Source: Micractinium sp. NFX-FRZ (Eukaryota > Chlorophyta > Trebouxiophyceae > Chlorellales > Chlorellaceae). From it: a stretch of 31,604 nucleotides of DNA. The position numbers and the translations under genes are program-made. Below, piece by piece: positions 1-10,933 of the stretch. The notes under the pieces were generated by a model that worked only from the letters and a program-made list of their open reading frames with translations, did no database searches and had not been told where the DNA came from. Numbering within the stretch: position 1 is the stretch's first letter; each line of letters begins with the position of its first letter. The stretch covers positions 1 to 31,604 of the forward strand of contig JAPTJF010000599.1 in the NCBI GenBank assembly GCA_029339195.1, given 5' to 3'.

Positions 1-125
1 GATGCTCTTCACCATGATGGCCCCGCCATGATGCCCCCGCCATGATGCTCTTCACCATGATGCTCCCGCCATGATGCCCTCGCCATGATAACCTTCACCA
101 TGATGCACCCCCGCCATGATGCACG
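1..125. repeat. CATGATG minisatellite
   Basis: Degenerate tandem units of about 12-18 bp, each built on a CCATGATG core separated by cccccg, ctcttca or similar spacers. About nine cores are visible and the array is cut by the window edge. It lies downstream of the stop codon of the minus-strand gene ending at 320. The stretch 126-319 shows no gene and no clear TGTAA signal on the minus strand. Confidence 0.85.
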
Positions 126-319
126 TTGCACTCTGCATAATGTACCCATGCCTACGCCCGCAAGAACAGCTCTTTAACTTGACTGACTGTGTCCGTCACT
201 TGCACTTGCTCGCTTTGCAGAAAATCTAGCACCTCTAAATGATTTTAAATTTAAACACCTCGTTCTACTTTGTGGCAGCATGTTGGTGGCGCCCTGTGTG
301 CTGCGCGCGCACATCCATG

Positions 320-3300
320 CTAGCTCAGGCTGAAGAAAGAGGGGTCGAACTGCGGCAGTGGCAGTGCCCCAGCGCCCATGCCAACGCCGGCTTCTGCCAG
401 TGCCTCAGCTACGCCTGCCTCTGTCGTCACGCTTGCGGCTTCTGCCGCGTCACCGCCCCGCACGGGCCCCTCTGCTGCTGCCGACGCCTGCCGGCCCTGG
501 CCCAGCCCAAGCTCCTCGATCTGCTGCACCACAGCGTCCAGGCCACCCAGCGGCCCAGCGGGCAGGCTGGCAGCTGCCGCCGCCACCGTCACGCCTGCGC
601 CATTGCTGGCTCTCAGCACGTGCCCGGCGCGCGCCACGGGTGCAGTCACTACTATCGCCTTGCTGCTGCTGATGGCATTCTCATCCACCAGCGCCGCCAG
701 CGGCACAGCTGCTGCTGGTGCAGCGGCGGCCGGGGTGCTGGTGGCAACCTGCGAGTAGGAGCCAGAGCAGGAGAGTGGCAGGATTATTGAGCGCCAACAA
801 GCCATCCGTAATAAGGCACTATACAGCTGGCAGACTTGAGCTGCAATGCAGAGCTGCTCTGCTGTTCCCCATGTCCAGGCAGGCAGGCAGGCAGGCAGCA
901 GGTGCTGTCTCCACCCAGCTGGACTGCCTCCACCCACCAGCCCACCAGGCAGCCTGCTGAGCTCACCCGCGACTTCTTGGCGTGGCGGAAGATGCGGGCC
1001 ACCTCCTTGCCGGTGCTGCCGCCCTCCTGGTCCAGCGCCTCCTCCAGCTCCCCCCACTTGCGCTTGTTCTCAGCCAGCTCCTATGGGATGGAAGGGAGGG
1101 CAGAGGGGGAGGAGGGCAGGCACAGCACAGGCGGCACAGTGGGGGGACAGGCGCAGTGTGGCGGGCTGGCAACCAGGCAAGGCGACACAAGCAGGCGTTG
1201 CTGCCCAGCAGGCAGTCGGCGCACCCAGCATGGCAGCCAGCCACCCAGCTAGACGGGCAGGGCAGGCGCACTGGCAGGGTGGGCCAATTGCTAGGGCTGC
1301 AAGCACTCACCGCGGTGTTGGCATTGGCAGCCGCCTGCGCCCGCAGCAGGCCGTGGGTGTGCTCCGCCACCGTGGCCTCCACCTGCTGCAGGCCGTTGGC
1401 CAGCACCGCCTGCCCCGTGTGCTGCCCCTGCTGCAGGATGCCCAGGCTCTGCACCATCTGCTCCTGCTTCTGCTCCACCTTGTGCAGTACCTGCGCGCCC
1501 TCCTGCTGCCCCCGCTCCAGCCCAGCCAGGCGTGCGTCCTGGAAGGAGAACACCTCCAGCGCCTGGGACACCAGCTGTCCCTGCCCCTGCTGCACACCGG
1601 CCACCAGCTCCCCCAGCTGCCCCTGCTGCTTCTCCACGCCAGCCAGGCGCTCGTTTGTGCCCTGGATGAGCGTGTAGGCTGCCACGCCGTGTGTGGCCCC
1701 CGTCTCAGCGTTGGCCAGGCGCCCCTCCAGGACAGCACCCTGCTGCTGCGCAGCCTCTGCCAGGCTGTAGGCAGCGGGGGCCCAGCTGGCAGTCGCCTCC
1801 ACTGCAGTGAGACGCGAGTCAAACTCGTTGCGCAGCTCTGTGAGGGCCTCCTGGAAGCCGTCCATGCGCACGTTCAGCGCCGCAACACCCGCGCCCGCTG
1901 CAGCCGCCGTTGCCGCCGCGCGGCGCTGGTTCATGTTCTTGAGCGCACGCAGCAGCCGGCTGCTGCCCCCTGCCAGATGGTAACCCTTGAGCAGGTGGGG
2001 GCACAGCCGGTCCAGCATAGCCAGCACGGGATGGCAGATCTCGGGCAGAGGGCAGTCCAGCGCCTGTGGAGCGGGAGGAGGAGAGTATTGGGGTGGGACG
2101 GGGTGGAGGTGAGCCAGATCAGGAGCCGGGAGGGAGGAATGGTGTGAGCGAACTGGCGGAGAGGGAGATGACTGTGCCTTCGATGGGAAAGGAACAGCGG
2201 TATGGTCATGCACGGGAATTGAAACAGGAACAAAGAAATCGCAGCAGCTGTGCATGCCTGGAGCACCGCACCACCTGTCAGGCTGCCTGTGCCCGCCCGT
2301 CTTCCCCAGGCCGCCTGCCTGGACCCCCTCAAAACCATGCCCCACAACACCAAGTCATCCCAGGCGGCCCCGCCTCGCCCGCCCCTCAGGCCATCCCCCC
2401 TCCAATGCCCCACCCAAGCCGCCCACCCACCTCGTAGATCTCCTTGAGCGTGAACGCGTGGGAGGCGCACTCCGCCATGTGGTCGGAGCGGAGGCGCACC
2501 GAGTCTGCCAGGGCCGCCAGCGGGTTGACGGGGCGCTCAAACATGCCGTACTGGTCGTTCAGCTCGCGGCAGGCGTCCACGGCGGTGAGGCCGATGAGGG
2601 AGCCCACCCGCAGGCGCTTGCCCAGCTCCTCGGTGCCCAGGCCGGCGGTGCAGAAGTAGTTGGGGACGCTGCAGGGGAGGGAGGGGGAGGGAAGCAGGCA
2701 GAAGGCAAGTGGGGAGCGGGTTGGTGAGGGCAAGGGGAGCAGGAACAGTGGGAGTGTTGGGGAGGTGGGGTGACAGCGGGTGGGTGGAGGTGCAAAGAGT
2801 GGTGGGAGCAGGGAAGATGAATCGAGGTGAGAGGATTGTGACGGCAGGGCAGGACGAGGGTGGCAGTGCTGCGGCGTTGGAGGGGAGAGTGTTGGGAGGA
2901 GGATCGGGCAGCACACAGCTGTGGAGTTGTGCTGGTCCCATCCGCTGCTTGGGGGTCCCAGCACAAGTGGACGTGGTGGGCAGGCAGCAGGCAAACCAGG
3001 CCGGCTGCCGGCTGGGATAAGAGATCGGAGGCTGACAGGCGTGAGCATCCCACTGACCAGCCAGGCGCTGCTCCCCAGGCACTGCTTGCCAGTGCGTGCG
3101 GGGCACCTCACCTGGCGGCAGGCACATCCAGCAGCAGCAGCGCCAGCGCATCACTGCTCTCGGCTTCCGCCCCGTGCAGCGCAGCGGCGGCTGCCGGGAA
3201 GGAGGGGGAGTCGGCGGCGGTGAGGGCGGCGCCACGGGCGGAGCAGAAGGAGAGCAGCGTCGGCAGCTTTGCGCGCTGAGTGGAGCAGGCAGCGTCCTCC

Positions 3301-4202
3301 AGCGCCACCAGCACCAGGAAGTCCGCGGGGTCAATCTGCGGGACGCAAGAGAGGGGGGTTGGGTGAGGAGGCAGGGTTCAGGAAATTGACTGGCGTGCCG
3401 GTTAATGAGGTGGGGTGCAAGCAAAGCTGCACTGGCACGCACAGGTTGACCGGTGCCTAGCAGTCCTTTTTTACCCGCACGCCACCCAGGTCGTGCCGCA
3501 ACATGAACATGAAGGAGGCCAGAGACCCACTCACCCCATGGCGCACGCAGTAGGTGGTGATGGCATCGGGCAGACAGTCCACAGCGTGCCCGCACGCCGC
3601 AACTGTGGCGGCCGCCGTCACTGCCCCCGCGCCTGCGATGGTAAGGGAGCAGCAGGGGGACGGCGCAACTGAGGTCAGACTTTGCACATGCTGGCAGCGC
3701 GCGTCGTAGCGGTCGGCTGATGGGGAGTTGACGGCCACCGCACCCCCACGCTTCAAGCCAAGCCCCACCCAGCCCACCTCCCTGCCCCATCCCACCTCGT
3801 GCCAGCTCGTAGAGGGGCGCCACCTTGTCCATTTGCTTAGTCAGGCACCCATCAACGCCCTCACGGGTGCGCCGGTGCCCCTCCAGCCCGCCCACGGCTG
3901 CAGCAAGTGCGCTCATCTGCCTGGCCCCCGCCTGCAGGTTGCCAGTGACACAGTCCAGGTCTACATACTCCCGGTACAGGCACTTGGTGCCGCCCTGCTC
4001 AAGGAACCGCTGGCAGTCCAGCACGCCGCTGTTGATGTTGTCCTGCGAGGGGTGGGCAGGCGCGGGGGGCAGCCCGGTCAATGACGGGTGGCCAGGTGGG
4101 TGCTGCCGCGCGCCCCAGAACAGGGCGAGGTGCATCTGCATCTGCCAGGAACCCCCAGCCACGTACCGTGTGAAAACCTTTTAGGACAACACACGCCCGC
4201 AT
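320..4202 (-). CDS. Gene A: unrecognised protein with a long heptad-like region, 8 exons
   Basis: I do not recognise the family. The exon model on the minus strand is 4202-4167, 4042-3796, 3632-3535, 3335-3112, 2668-2431, 2063-1311, 1080-967 and 748-320 (TAG). All phases join, giving about 712 residues. The first quarter is Cys-containing (motifs such as GVLDCQRFLEQGG and KCLYREYVDLDC). The fourth exon is rich in Ala and Leu. The sixth exon (about 250 residues) is a Gln/Glu/Leu-rich stretch with repeated phrases such as RLAGVEKQQGQLGEL and RLAGLERGQQEGAQ, which suggests a coiled coil. The seventh is charged (ELAENKRKWGELEEAL) and the last is Ala-rich. No signal peptide or membrane span is obvious. 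The start is tentative: it uses a 12-codon first exon with a good GTACGT donor, and further 5' exons are possible. It diverges from the RMD5 gene. Confidence 0.78.
881..900. repeat. CAGG tetranucleotide tract
   Basis: About five GGCA/CAGG units inside the last intron of gene A. The same tetranucleotide recurs in other introns and spacers of this window. Confidence 0.8.
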
Positions 4203-4290
4203 TGTAGGGGTTGCCTCCCTGCATCATACACGCAGAGTGAAGATGTCAGCGGCAGCGGCAGCGGCACCGGTGCAGGGCAGGTAGCGACAG

Positions 4291-4332
4291 CGGGGCACGC
4301 CGTTGGCTTTACGGGGCACGCCGTTGGCTTTA
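4291..4332. repeat. Perfect 21-bp tandem direct repeat
   Basis: Two adjacent identical 21-bp units (4291-4311 and 4312-4332), each starting cggggcacgccg. They sit about 90 bp upstream of the proposed start of gene A, in its likely promoter or 5' UTR. The perfect identity implies a recent duplication or constraint. Confidence 0.9.
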
Positions 4333-4944
4333 AGAGCTGTTGTCAGCCGGCGGTAGGCGGGACAGCTCTAGCGCCCTGCTAAGACGAGACAACCGCACCT
4401 GCCGCCGGCGGGTCCGCCTCTGTGGCCCTTGGCCGTCACAGAGGGCCAGGATGCCGCGTGTGGACAATTGATGGAGCAGCGGCCAGCAAAGGTGAAGAAG
4501 GCAGGCGCAAGGGTCGGTCTGTCGGCAAGCCAGCCCAGTTGGCCAAGTTGGCGCGAAATGCAGTGTGCGCGTGAGCTGGTGTTGTACAGGGATGGAGCGC
4601 TGGGATGAGAAAGATGGGCTGCGCAGGGGCACGTAGACAGCGGCGCTGGTGGGTGCTGCAGCTCCAGGGGCTGGGTGCAAGTGCTTGCACCTTCTCTCGA
4701 TTAGCATCCAACAACCCGCGTTATAAGATAGGCAGAATACTCACAGAGCCATATCAAAGGTTTGTTTGTGACAGGGTGGCGACCTGTGCCAATTTGCTGC
4801 TGTCTGCTCCTCTGCCTGCATCATGCCCGCACGTCTCCCTTCATTTCCTTCCGACCTCGAAAACAAAGCAGGCTGAACACGTTTCGTCACAAGCACAGTT
4901 TTGCGTTGTAGGTGAGCAAATGTGTGATGGGTGACAGGGAGGAC

Positions 4945-5372
4945 GGGTGCCGTTTGCGAGGCCGGGGTGGCTCCCGGTGTGGGCGCCGGGGTGGGCACCG
5001 TGGTGGGCACCGGGGTGGGCACCGGTGTGGGGGGGTGGGGCGAATAGAGGTATTGAAGGGAAGAGCGTTAAGGCGGATATGTTTGATTCAATCGAAGTGT
5101 GCAGCGGGTATGGTGAATGGGGGTGGATGAAGGCCGCCTTTCGTGTGGCCGGTGTGGGTGCCGGTGTGGGCGACGGTGTGGGCGCCGGGGTGGGTGGCGG
5201 CGTGGGTGGCGGAGTGGAGGGCAAGGTTGGGGTCAAGGGCGGTGTCGGGGATTCACTTGGTTATTCAGAGTGTGCAGCGGTTGTAATGGAAGGGGGTGGA
5301 GGATGGGTGCCATTTGCAAGGCCGGGGTGGCTCCCAATGTGGGCGCCAGTGTGGGCGCCGATGGGGAAGAGA
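4945..5372. repeat. GTGGGCRCCGG minisatellite with a duplicated flank
   Basis: Arrays of 12-bp units of the type GTGGGCACCGGG fill 4970-5035 and about 5150-5215. A longer module is duplicated about 360 bp apart (near 4949-4991 and 5309-5350), with roughly 37 of 42 positions matching. Translated on the minus strand the units read PTPAPTP or similar. This resembles the Pro-rich stretches of algal wall proteins, but no gene model with proper ends can be built, so I treat it as non-coding. Confidence 0.75.
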
Positions 5373-6045
5373 CGGCCAGCCAGCAGCGTGGCCAGAAGAA
5401 ATGTCCCTGCATGGTGCATCTGGGTGCTTATGCATCCTGGTTGTCGGTTGCACCTGCAGCAGCTGCGCGCAGCTGGGAGGAGGCTAAGTAGCAGGGCCCC
5501 CGCCACTGGCGGCGACGGCGGCGGCGGCTGAGGCTTCCAGCAATGGCATTGCTACTTCTTGTCGGCATGGCATTACTGTATTGAACGCAAGGCCAGAACA
5601 CGCAATCAACCGCCCTATTGCGCAGCCCATTTTCGGCGCCCGCAACTTTCCACTGCGGGCGCCTTGAGCCAGCTCTTTCGACTTTGGGCAGTATATGTCC
5701 GTTCTTATTGCGGTGATTGTGCTTTGTGACCTGCACAACCCTTTTGCGGCTGCCACTGTCCCCCCGATCGCTCCTGTGCTCGCTCCGTTTGCTGGCTCGC
5801 CGCCCCCCATTCGGGTACAGCATTAGTGTCGGCGCCGGTTGAGCGGCGACCCGCGCCGGTAGGCCAGCAGCTGCGAGGCGGCGGCAGGAGGGCAGCGCGG
5901 CGGCACCGTGCCTGACGGACAGGAGAGAGCCACACCACCTACAGGGCAGCCAGGACGCAGCCCGGTAGTGTATCTCACCCCACTCCGCAAATCAAAGCAG
6001 CGGCAGTAGCAGCACTGACGGCAGGGCAGCAGCCAGGCAGGCGAT

Positions 6046-9000
6046 ATGGCGGCAGCAGCGGCGGCGGCAGCGGCGGCAGCAGCCGATGTGGAGGCAGCAC
6101 TAAAGGAGGCTGACAAGGCAGTGAAGAAGCAGAAAGTGTGTGCAGCTGCCAGCATAGATGGCATTGACCGGCTGCTGCAGGTGGGTGCTGGGAGGGTGGA
6201 CAAAAAGAGGCGCTCTTGGGTGTGCCAGATGCAGTGGCGGCGCTTGCTGGAGGGACGCGGTGCGGGGCAGTGGGGGAGGGCTGCAAATTGCCTGCCTGCC
6301 TGTCTGCCTGCCTCAGCAGCGTGCGCGCCAGTCTATGTTGTGCTTGCATGCACTCTGTATGGCATGCGCCTCTGCTCTGGCACCCGCCAACCCGCCCCGC
6401 CGTGCCCCGCTTGTGCACCGCTGCGCCCCCTGGCTGCCCCTGCCGCAGGCGCTGCAGCGTGCGCAGCAGCAGCTGGTGGGTGCGGCACCCGCTGGCAGCG
6501 GGGGCAGCACAGAGGCGGTAGAGGCGGTGCTGATGGAGCTGCAGGCTGAGCTGGCAAGTGCTGACGTGGCGGGCAGCATGACGGCAGCGACCAAGGAGCT
6601 GCACGGCGCGGTCAGCAAGCTGGGCAAGGCAAGTATTTGCTTGAAAGTACTAAGATTGCGGTGCTTGATGCACATTTTTCCTGGTTTGTATTGCACGGGG
6701 GACATGGCAGGCAGCATGAAGCAGCGCAGACGGTGGTATGCAGGGAAGCGGGGGGCAGTCTTTTGCCACCTGCCCCACGCTCTTCAATCAAACCTCTGCC
6801 TCCCCGGTCGCCCCTCCACAGATTGTGGACCGAGCGTTTGCCCAGCAGGACATCTCGCGGGCCTACCGCCCCGACCGGCCACTCAGCCAGGCAGCGCTCA
6901 ACCAGGTGCAGGGGTTGGGGCGGGCACTGGCGTTTTGTTGTTGTTGTTGGGGGCCCCACACCCACAGCCCCTCCTGGAGAAGTTGTTCGATGGTGGCCTG
7001 TTCTTTGCATGCTTAGCATTGATGCTTAGGACCCAAGAGATGCTGCCAACCCTCCCACCTTGGCGTTGCGGAGCGCTTGCGTCCACAGGGCATGCCTGGG
7101 CTCAGCAGCCATTGCAGCGGCAGCGAGGAGGCACGGCGTTCCCTGCCTGACACCGCTGTCCATGCCTCTTTCTTGCAGGTTATCGCGGAGCATCTGTTTC
7201 ACGAGGGCCTGTTCGACATTGGGCAGGTGTTCATTGAAGAGGCGGGGGTGGCGGATGGGGAGGCGCTGCGCCGCCCCTACGCCTCCATGCACACAGTGCT
7301 GTCAGAGGTGCGCTGGTGGGGGTATGAGGGGCACTGGTGGGGGGCAAAGTGCTGCTGGCAGGTGTCAGTTGCGGGGGGTGGAGCGGGCCAGGGGCACTGA
7401 GGGCAAGATGTTGCTGGCAAATATCGATTGAGCGGGGGTGGAGGGGATCAGGGGCACGGGGAATGTTCGCACAGGTATGGTGAGCGGGGCGGATGGTGAA
7501 GGCGGGCTTGAATCATTGGATGAGGAGTGTGTGTGGTTGGGTAGGGTGCGGGGGAGGGGATGGGGGCCTATGGTTACATGCACACAGTGCTGCCAAGAGG
7601 TGGGATAGAGGGGCGGGTTGTGTGGGGCTGTTGGTGGGTGGAAGAACGAGGGGTACACTGTGGGGTGCAGGTGGGTGCCTCTCTCCCGACCCACCATCCA
7701 CATCGCCATGCCCCTGCTTGCTTCCTTCCCACCCCACCACTGCAAAGTCCTCTCCAAAATCCAGCGGCAGATCTGTCCCTGCCCTTGCTGTATGCAAACC
7801 GCCCCACACTTCCACCTTCCCCTTCACCTCGCCACCGCTTCCCACCACATGCGTCCATATATGTCCCCCCCCATCCCGCCAAACCCTTGTGTGCAGATCC
7901 AGCGGCACAACCTGGCGCCCGCCCTGGGCTGGGTGCGGGAGCACGAGGCAGCGCTGGCACGCCCGGGAGGCGCCCCCTCCGCCTTTGAGTTCTCCATCCA
8001 CCGCCTCGCCTTCCTGACGCTGCTGAAGGAGCAAGGTGGGCGGTGCGCTTCGGTGGTTAGGTGGGGTGTTGGGCGAAGGCTACCAGTGGGGTGCGTGGGG
8101 CAGCACCTGCTCGGCAGCGCGTGCTGCTGTGCCCTTGCTTGTCGCGATGCTGGAGCTGAAGAGGAGGGGCGGGTAGAGGTGGGAACTGGGTGTTGCCGTT
8201 GGGCGAGGCGGGTGGCCGGGTGGGGAGGTGCTGAATCGTGCTCTGAGGCTCTGGGGCTGGGCTCAGCACACCCCGTCCTGCGCCCCGCTTCTGCCCACGC
8301 CAGCCATGCCGCGCCTCCCTGCGCCGCCACCCGCCCTGGGCACACTCTCCCCTGCCCTGCCCGGCTGCTGGCATGGCACCCCCTGATGTCCATGCTGATT
8401 TCCTGCCCCGGTTTGCTGACGTGGCGCAGGCCAGGACGCGGCGATGGGCTACGCGCGCCAGCACTTCCCTCGTTTCCAAGCCACGCAGGTGTGCATGAGC
8501 GGGTGTACGTGCGTGGGTGTTGGTGGTGATGGTGGGATGGGTGGGGGCGGGGTCAGGATCAAGCGCCGGTTCTGCCTGTAGTTGCCGCCGCTGCGTGCTG
8601 TGCGTGCTGGCCGCGTGCTGCGCCCCCATGCCAACACCCTTCCCACCCCTTCCTGCCCTCCATGCCTCTTGCTGGTGCCATCCACCCTGCGGCTGGCAGG
8701 CTTCCTGTGCCCTGCCCTGCCCAGCTTCACCCCTGCCCGCTCCTTTCCACCACGCTCCCCCCTGCCCTCTCGCAGATGCCAGCCATTCAGCGGCTGATGG
8801 GCGCGCTGTGCTTTGCGCGGCGCGCGGCGACGGGCAAGTCCAGCCCCTATGCCGACGTCATGGCCGAGGATTTGTGGGGCAACTTGGGTGAGACTTGCAT
8901 ACAGCTGATTGCTTCTTTTGGACTTCTTTTGGCTTCTACGCACTCACAGATCCAGCTGGCATGTTCTTGCCCTGCCCTTCCTGCATGCCTTCCCCTTGCC

Positions 9001-10448
9001 CCTGTCCCACCGGCCGCGTATCCCAGCGCCTGGCCAGCCCACGGCCCCTCAGCAGCCCACCCACGCCACCACCTCTACTGCTGATGCCTGGCTGTCCCTA
9101 CGCCGCAGCCTGCCTTCTTTCTGCTGACAATTAACACTAGACTGTGCGTCTACCCTCCTCTTCGGACTCGTGCGCTACTTTCACACGCTGTGCCTGGAGC
9201 CTGCAATTTTGTGCGCCACTGCCGCCTGCTGCTGGGGCAGCCCCCAAGACCATTCTTTCCCAAATCTAAATCACGACCGTGCGGTGCATTGCACGCTCCC
9301 CGGTGCCACCTGCAGCCCGCGAGTTTGTGCGGCAGTGCTGCCTGCTGCTGGGCCAGGCGCAGGACTCTCCTCTGCTTGTGACGGCGGCGGCGGGCGCGGC
9401 GGCGCTGCCCACGCTGCTCAAGCTGGCCAACGTCATTTCAGACCAGATCCAGGTGGGAGCAACAAACGAAAAACGACCATGCTTGTTCTACATCACAACC
9501 AAGCGCAGTCGAACATGTTGCCCTCCTCCCCTGCTGTTCCGTCCCACACCCCTCCCGCCCACCCCACCATGCCTGCCCCTGCGCCCGTTCTGTGCCTCTG
9601 TCCCTCACCCTGCCCGGTGCAGCCCGTGGCTGAGCTGGCGGGAGCCGCCGAGCAGCTGCCCCTGGAGATCCCCCTGGGCCAGGAGTTTGTCTTCCACTCC
9701 ATCTTTGCCTGCCCCGTCAGCAGGGACCAGGTGCGTGTGTGTGTGGGCTCGCTCATTCTCTACTGCACCCTGCCCCACGCTCAGCCAGGGGCCGGGCGGG
9801 TGCGGCCGCTGTCACCCATGTGCCTCTCCATCTTCGCCTGCCCCGTCAGCAGGGACCAGGTGGGTTTGCACCTCGTGGTCATGTGGTGCATGTGGTTTGC
9901 CTGCCGGGGTACGGCGGGCCCACCCAATCGGTGGCAGCCTTCACTGGCGCCGCCTGCCGCACTCGCTGTGCTCCACAGTCGCCTGGAACGTCAGCAGGGG
10001 ACCAAGAGGGGTGGGGAGCAAAGGGTACCAGGGAGGGTTGGGAGCAAAACGGCAGCTGGGACCAACTGGCCGGGGCCCTCGCTCTGGTGCCCCCTCTCCC
10101 ACTGCCCCCACAGCACTGCTGACCCCTTTGCCCCCCTTTCCTTTGTCCCTTTTCAACCTTGCAGAGCGAGCGGGCAACCCGCCCACTGTGCTGCCTCTGC
10201 AAATGCTGCCTCCCCCTGGTCTTCCCTCCTCTATCCTATCTCTCTGACGCACACACACCACCATCCTCTGCCCCCTGCAGAGCACTGCCGACAACCCGCC
10301 CATGGTGCTGCCCTGCGGCCACTGCATCTGCAAAGCCAGCATCTACAAGATTGCCAAGGCCCCCAACCGGGCCTTCAAGTGCCCCTACTGCCCGGCAGAG
10401 TGCACCCCCAAGGATTGCCGCGAGCTGGTGTTCCCCGACAGGGAGTGA
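6046..10448 (+). CDS. RMD5: Gene B: RMD5/RMND5 RING subunit of the GID/CTLH E3 ubiquitin ligase
   Basis: Ten exons join in phase: 6046-6180, 6449-6628, 6822-6905, 7179-7307, 7897-8035, 8430-8488, 8776-8887, 9316-9452, 9623-9730 and 10281-10448 (TGA). The product is about 416 residues, the usual RMD5 length. Domains in order: an Ala-rich N-terminus; a helical stretch (46-133); a LisH-like segment (VIAEHLFHEGLFDIG, about 134-155); CTLH (about 168-230, ending near ARQHFPRF); CRA (about 243-330); and a C-terminal degenerate RING (about 345-405) with FACPVSRDQ, LPCGHCICK and FKCPYCP. That RING lacks part of the canonical ligand set, as is known for the Gid2/RMD5 family. Known role: with the MAEA/Gid9 partner it forms the catalytic heart of the GID/CTLH ligase, which in yeast degrades gluconeogenic enzymes. 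Intron 2 has a GC donor. Many introns contain copies of neighbouring exon edges. Confidence 0.95.
6629..6821 (+). other. GC-AG intron (RMD5 intron 2)
   Basis: The exon ends CTGGGCAAG and is followed by GCAAGTATT, the consensus for the minor GC-AG class of U2 introns. The acceptor is ctccacag before ATTGTGGAC. The nearest GT (two bases further on) would shift the reading phase and destroy the conserved KLGK-IVDRAF junction. Confidence 0.85.
6699..6730 (+). repeat. Echo of RMD5 exon 2 inside intron 2
   Basis: gacatggcaggcagcatg matches exon 2 gacgtggcgggcagcatg (near 6563) and the similarity runs on for some 27 bp. The copy lies 138 bp downstream of its source. Confidence 0.7.
7340..7460 (+). 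repeat. Tandem ~60-bp repeat in RMD5 intron 4
   Basis: Two diverged units begin at about 7342 (gggcaaagtgctgctggca) and 7401 (gggcaagatgttgctggca). They stay alignable to the shared aggggcac ending. Confidence 0.75.
7563..7602 (+). repeat. Echo of RMD5 exon 4 end and its donor
   Basis: The stretch around atgcacacagtgctg at 7578 repeats the end of exon 4 at 7287 and continues through a copy of the donor (agaggtg). It lies 291 bp downstream of the original, inside intron 4. Confidence 0.75.
7752..7786 (+). repeat. Echo of RMD5 exon 5 start
   Basis: aaatccagcggcag followed by a partly matching tail resembles the exon 5 start (cagatccagcggcac at 7894). The copy is 138 bp upstream, within intron 4. 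The match is short. Confidence 0.55.
8670..8716 (+). repeat. Possible echo of RMD5 exon 7 start
   Basis: gccatccaccctgcggctgg aligns to exon 7 gccagccattcagcggctga, and similarity continues for about 39 bp (roughly 28 matches). The offset is 101 bp. Weaker than the exon 8-10 cases. Confidence 0.5.
9199..9250 (+). repeat. Echo of RMD5 exon 8 start
   Basis: tttgtgcgccactgccgcct at 9208 matches exon 8 tttgtgcggcagtgctgcct at 9324, and the match continues through ctgctgctggg. The copy is 116 bp upstream, in intron 7. Confidence 0.85.
9821..9866 (+). repeat. Echo of RMD5 exon 9 end with a duplicated GT donor
   Basis: The last 30 bases of exon 9 (9701-9730) reappear at 9830-9859 with one mismatch (cttcgcc for ctttgcc), followed by gtgggt in place of the donor gtgcgt. 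The offset is 129 bp. It is a plausible alternative 5' splice site. Confidence 0.92.
10158..10216 (+). repeat. Echo of RMD5 exon 10 start with a duplicated acceptor
   Basis: ccttgcagagc followed by aacccgcccactgtgctgcc copies the exon 10 start at 10277 (ctgcagagc ... aacccgcccatggtgctgcc). The offset is 116-117 bp, in intron 9, and the copy carries its own CAG acceptor. Confidence 0.88.
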
Positions 10449-10749
10449 TGACGTGGCAGTGGTGCTGACGTGGCATCGGCCTGGGGCTACCTGGCATCGG
10501 CGCTGACGTGGACGAGGGTGTCGGGACGTTGCCCCGCCCCCGCTCCCGCCCAGCGCAGCTCGGAGCATGCCGCATGGAGCGGGCCGATTGCTGCTCTGCT
10601 CGTGTCTTTGTCGCCTGCCGCTGCAGCGGCTTACAATCTAGCTTGCTATGCAGGCAGCCAGTCGGCACCTCCTGGTGCCCCTCCGCCCACCCCCAACAAC
10701 TGTACCATTTACTCTACCGTTTCCTCAGTTGGCCTGCTGTATCCCTGCT

Positions 10750-10754
10750 TGTAA
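10750..10754 (+). terminator. TGTAA poly(A) signal for RMD5
   Basis: cttgtaagc contains TGTAA, the standard green-algal polyadenylation signal, about 300 bp after the RMD5 stop codon. Confidence 0.6.
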
Positions 10755-10928
10755 GCTCTACCCAATCGGCAACTGCTGCAGTGGGACCGTGCCAAGGCGT
10801 CCTCCGACATTTGCACTTGTGCTGGCAGCCCAGAATGGCGGCGGGTGCGGCGGTTGGCCAAGCAGGCACCACCACAACTGGCTGATCAGCCCGCACGCAG
10901 GCAGCACGGTGTGAACATGCAGCAGTGC

Positions 10929-10933
10929 TTACA
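10929..10933 (-). terminator. TGTAA poly(A) signal for gene C
   Basis: ttaca on the plus strand is TGTAA on the minus strand, about 215 bp past the stop codon of the Cys-rich gene. A second one lies near 10630. Confidence 0.55.

Larger units (their letters stand above)
4203..6045. promoter_or_regulatory. Divergent intergenic spacer between gene A and RMD5
   Basis: This 1.8 kb gap separates two head-to-head genes and should hold both promoters and 5' UTRs. Visible contents are a perfect 21-bp direct repeat near gene A and GTGGGCRCC minisatellites (about 4965-5370). The open frames over the minisatellites encode only Pro-Thr-type repeats. No convincing TATA box or extra gene was seen. Confidence 0.5.

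Noticed and set aside
846..2147. 433-residue open frame on the plus strand
   Set aside because: Antisense to the well-joined exons 6 and 7 of gene A. Long shadows are expected at this GC content.
2537..4162. 541-residue minus-strand open frame
   Set aside because: It begins with GTG in an intron, runs through further introns in wrong phase, and overlaps the true exons of gene A only in part.
4741..5236. Pro-Thr repeat proteins on the minus strand (wall-protein-like)
   Set aside because: Pure minisatellite translation. No signal peptide, splice structure or non-repetitive domain supports a gene.
9279..10247. 322-residue plus-strand open frame
   Set aside because: It includes RMD5 exons 8 and 9 in frame only partly and reads through introns. 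Replaced by the spliced model.
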